A DNA stretch of 52,728 nt from CBFGTJ01 sp965651815 (GTDB lineage Bacteria > Actinomycetota > Acidimicrobiia > Acidimicrobiales > Microtrichaceae), in the NCBI GenBank assembly GCA_965651815.1, contig CBFGTJ010000002.1, positions 1 through 52,728 of the forward strand, written 5' to 3'. Made by a program: the position numbers and the translations under genes. Positions 50,743-52,728 of this stretch are shown here, in pieces; position 1 is the first letter of the stretch, and every line of letters begins with the position of its first letter. The notes under the pieces are model-generated. The model worked only from the letters and a program-made list of their open reading frames with translations. It did no database searches and was not told the DNA's origin.

Positions 50743-51579
50743 CCTTCGGGGTCCTTCGGCCCCCGCTCGAGCGGTCGCGGCGCCGTCGCCCCCGAGGAGC
50801 CGCTCGACGACCTCCGCGAGGTCGTCGCCGACCACGGCCGGCTCCGGTTCCACCGGCAGGTCCTCCCGGGCGGTGACGCCGGTGAGCACCAGTGCGAAGC
50901 CGGCCCCCAGGCGGGTGGCGAGGAGGCCGTCGGTCTCCGGCTTGTCGCCCACGACCACGTCCACCGGCCCGTGGCGCGAGGTGAGCAGGTCCGCCATCGG
51001 GCCGTGCGGCTTGCCGGTCACCTCGGCGCGGCGCCCCGATGCCGTCTCCACCGCGGCGACGAGCGCGCCGTTCCCGGGCAGCAGCCGCTGGCCGTCGCGC
51101 CCGGGCACGGGATAGGTCGGGTCGTCGTTGGTGGCGAGGAAGCGGGCGCCCGCACGGACGGCGTCGGCCACCATGCCCACCCGGGAGCGGTCCCAGCGGG
51201 GCGTCGCGCCCACCACGACCACGTCGACGGGCGGGACCTCCCCGTCGGGCAGGTCCCAGACGTCGACGACGTCCACGCCGGCCTCGCGGAGGCACGCCAC
51301 GAGCGACGGCTCCCCCATCACGAGCCCGCGGGCACCCGCCCCGGCCGCGGCTGCGGCCGACTCGGCGGACGTGACCACGGGTGCGTCGGGGATGCCTGCG
51401 TCGCGGAGCTGCTGTGCCTTCTCCCCGGGCCCCTGGGCGTAGTTCGTGCAGAACACGACGTCCACGCCGCGCGCGAGCAGCCGCGCCACCGCGTCCGCCG
51501 CGCCGGGAAGCGGGTTCCCGCCGCGCCACACCACTCCGTCGAGGTCGATCACCGCTCGTGACAGCACGTGGGCCACCAT
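50740..51579 (-). CDS. HAD-superfamily (NagD/PNPase-like) phosphatase
   Basis: 279 residues. HAD motif I is DLDGVVWRG near the N terminus; motif II lies at VFCTNY, the Lys of motif III in VTGKPHGP, and motif IV in VVGDKPETDGLLATRLG. The C2 cap type matches NagD and p-nitrophenyl phosphatases. Substrate unknown. ATG 51579 is chosen because motif I then starts at residue 12. It occupies the position of Rv1692 upstream of tlyA. Confidence 0.9.
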   Translation of the reverse strand: MVAHVLSRAVIDLDGVVWRGGNPLPGAADAVARLLARGVDVVFCTNYAQGPGEKAQQLRDAGIPDAPVVTSAESAAAAAGAGARGLVMGEPSLVACLREAGVDVVDVWDLPDGEVPPVDVVVVGATPRWDRSRVGMVADAVRAGARFLATNDDPTYPVPGRDGQRLLPGNGALVAAVETASGRRAEVTGKPHGPMADLLTSRHGPVDVVVGDKPETDGLLATRLGAGFALVLTGVTAREDLPVEPEPAVVGDDLAEVVERLLGGDGAATARAGAEGPRR

Positions 51580-51770
51580 CGCACACGGGCGCGGTCCGGG
51601 CGACGGGGCCGCCCGGACGGGGCCTGGGCCCACCGTGCGGCCGGCCGTGCGTGGCCGCCGTTCGGCCGGTGCCCGGGAGTGGTCGCTCCCCGGGCGCTGT
51701 GCCACCCTTGGTCGGGATCGGAGGGACCCCATGTCGGCCGACGCCGACGCCGACGATCGAAGGAGCGGAC

Positions 51771-52658
51771 ATGGACGAGCAGATGCTGAACAAGGTCAGG
51801 AACGACGCGGGGTTCATCGCCGCGCTCGACCAGAGCGGCGGCAGCACTCCGAAGGCGCTGCGCTTGTACGGGATCGAGGAGGACGCGTGGTCCTCCGAGG
51901 ACGAGATGTTCGACCTCATCCACCAGATGCGGACCCGGATCATGACCAGCCCCGTGTTCGACGGCGACCGGATCCTGGGCGCGATCCTGTTCGAGCAGAC
52001 CATGGAGCGCGAGGTCGAGGGGCGCGGCACCGCGGAGTACCTCTGGGCCGAGAAGAAGATCGTGCCGTTCCTCAAGGTCGACAAGGGCCTCGCGGACGAG
52101 GTGGACGGCTCGCAGCTGATGAAGCCGATCCCCGACCTCGACGAGCTCTGCGAGCGTGCCATCGCCAAGGGCGTGTTCGGCACGAAGATGCGCTCGGTGA
52201 TCAAGGTCGCGAACGAGGCCGGCGTCACGGCGAACGTCGCCCAGCAGTTCGAGTTCGGCCGGCAGATCCTCGGCCACGGCCTCGTCCCGATCATCGAGCC
52301 CGAGGTCGACATCCACTCCCCCTCGAAGGCCGAGGCGGAGGCGCTGATGAAGGCCCGGATCCTCGCAGAGCTGGAGTCGGTGCCGGACGGCCAGCAGGTC
52401 ATGCTGAAGCTGACCCTGCCCGAGGAGGACGGCTTCTACACCGAGCTCGTCGAGCACCCGAAGATCCTCCGCGTCGTGGCGCTGTCGGGTGGCTACACCC
52501 GCGAGGAGGCGAACGCCCGCCTGTCCCGCAACCCCGGTGTGATCGCGAGCTTCTCGCGCGCCTTCACCGAGGGGCTCACCGCCCAGCAGAGCGACGAGGA
52601 GTTCAACGCCACCCTCGACGCCTCCATCGCGAGCATCTTCGAGGCGTCCAAGACCTGA
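51771..52658 (+). CDS. fda: Class I fructose-bisphosphate aldolase
   Basis: 295 residues. Close overall pattern to the staphylococcal class I (Schiff-base) aldolase: FIAALDQSGGSTPKAL, ILGAILFEQTMEREVEGRGT, VPFLKVDKGL, LVPIIEPEVDI, VMLKLTLP with the probable Schiff-base Lys, and RVVALSGGYTREEAN. Cleaves fructose-1,6-bisphosphate in glycolysis and gluconeogenesis without a metal. ATG 51771 has AGGAG at 51761-51765. Divergent from the HAD gene across a 191-base gap that holds an imperfect GCCCGGG hairpin (51671-51695) and no other obvious signal. Confidence 0.95.
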   Translation: MDEQMLNKVRNDAGFIAALDQSGGSTPKALRLYGIEEDAWSSEDEMFDLIHQMRTRIMTSPVFDGDRILGAILFEQTMEREVEGRGTAEYLWAEKKIVPFLKVDKGLADEVDGSQLMKPIPDLDELCERAIAKGVFGTKMRSVIKVANEAGVTANVAQQFEFGRQILGHGLVPIIEPEVDIHSPSKAEAEALMKARILAELESVPDGQQVMLKLTLPEEDGFYTELVEHPKILRVVALSGGYTREEANARLSRNPGVIASFSRAFTEGLTAQQSDEEFNATLDASIASIFEASKT

Positions 52659-52686
52659 CCGCCACGATCCGACTGGACGACCGCCG

Positions 52687-52718
52687 GGGTGGCGGGATGC
52701 GCTGGCGTCCCGCCACCC
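52687..52718 (+). terminator. Terminator hairpin after aldolase gene
   Basis: Perfect 11-bp arms GGGTGGCGGGA (52687-52697) and TCCCGCCACCC (52708-52718) with a 10-base loop, 28 bases past the stop; no T-tract. Confidence 0.6.
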
Positions 52719-52728
52719 AGAAGCCCAC

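Overview
The window reads as chromosomal core DNA of a very GC-rich Actinomycetota bacterium; class Acidimicrobiia is my best guess, with low certainty. Evidence is protein content and gene order. A glycine-cleavage block (gcvH, a GarA-like FHA protein, a MerR regulator, a DUF151 nuclease-family protein, a second MerR) matches the order of M. tuberculosis Rv1826-Rv1830. A second block (tlyA, nadK, recN, steA, mctB/steB, pyrG, NUDIX, xerD, then scpA, scpB, rluB, cmk) matches Rv1694-Rv1712 with insertions. There is no prophage, plasmid, insertion sequence or CRISPR array.

Layout. 1-6.8 kb: glycine cleavage (gcvP, cut by the window edge; gcvT; gcvH) with its regulators. 6.9-10.6 kb: sugar nucleotidyltransferase, phosphatidylglycerophosphate synthase-like protein, HIT protein. 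10.6-12.5 kb: a solitary AbiEi-like/DUF559 nuclease-fold gene between two copies (47 of 50 bases identical) of a long palindrome, then a SRAP DNA-crosslink protein. 12.5-18.3 kb: GT2-GtrA glycosyltransferase, a receiver/PP2C phosphatase - histidine kinase - receiver operon, and an EAL phosphodiesterase. 18.3-22.1 kb: a 43-residue membrane peptide, tRNA-Pro(GGG), acyl-CoA carboxylase beta with a zinc-ribbon membrane protein, and two FKBP genes carrying three FKBP domains. 22.1-33.5 kb: der, a lipoprotein hydrolase, ispH, a small membrane protein, a kinase-like remnant, plsC-cmk-aroA-tyrA-aroH, and rluB-scpB-scpA. 33.5-39 kb: trpS, an acetyltransferase, HD protein-xerD-NUDIX-pyrG. 39-47.4 kb: a chain of six touching envelope genes. 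47.4-52.7 kb: recN, nadK, tlyA, a HAD phosphatase and class I aldolase.

How they work together. Many genes overlap by 4 bases (ATGA or GTGA) and are probably translationally coupled. Genes that start their own transcript often have a TANNNT hexamer 6-9 bases before the start codon and no Shine-Dalgarno, which points to widespread leaderless mRNAs. The most unusual signals are the palindromes around the DUF559 gene (with a third hairpin near 36.7 kb sharing the outer arms), the steA-steB-murJ-glycan chain, and several proteins that keep a family fold but lack its catalytic residues. No stretch longer than about 200 bases is without a gene.
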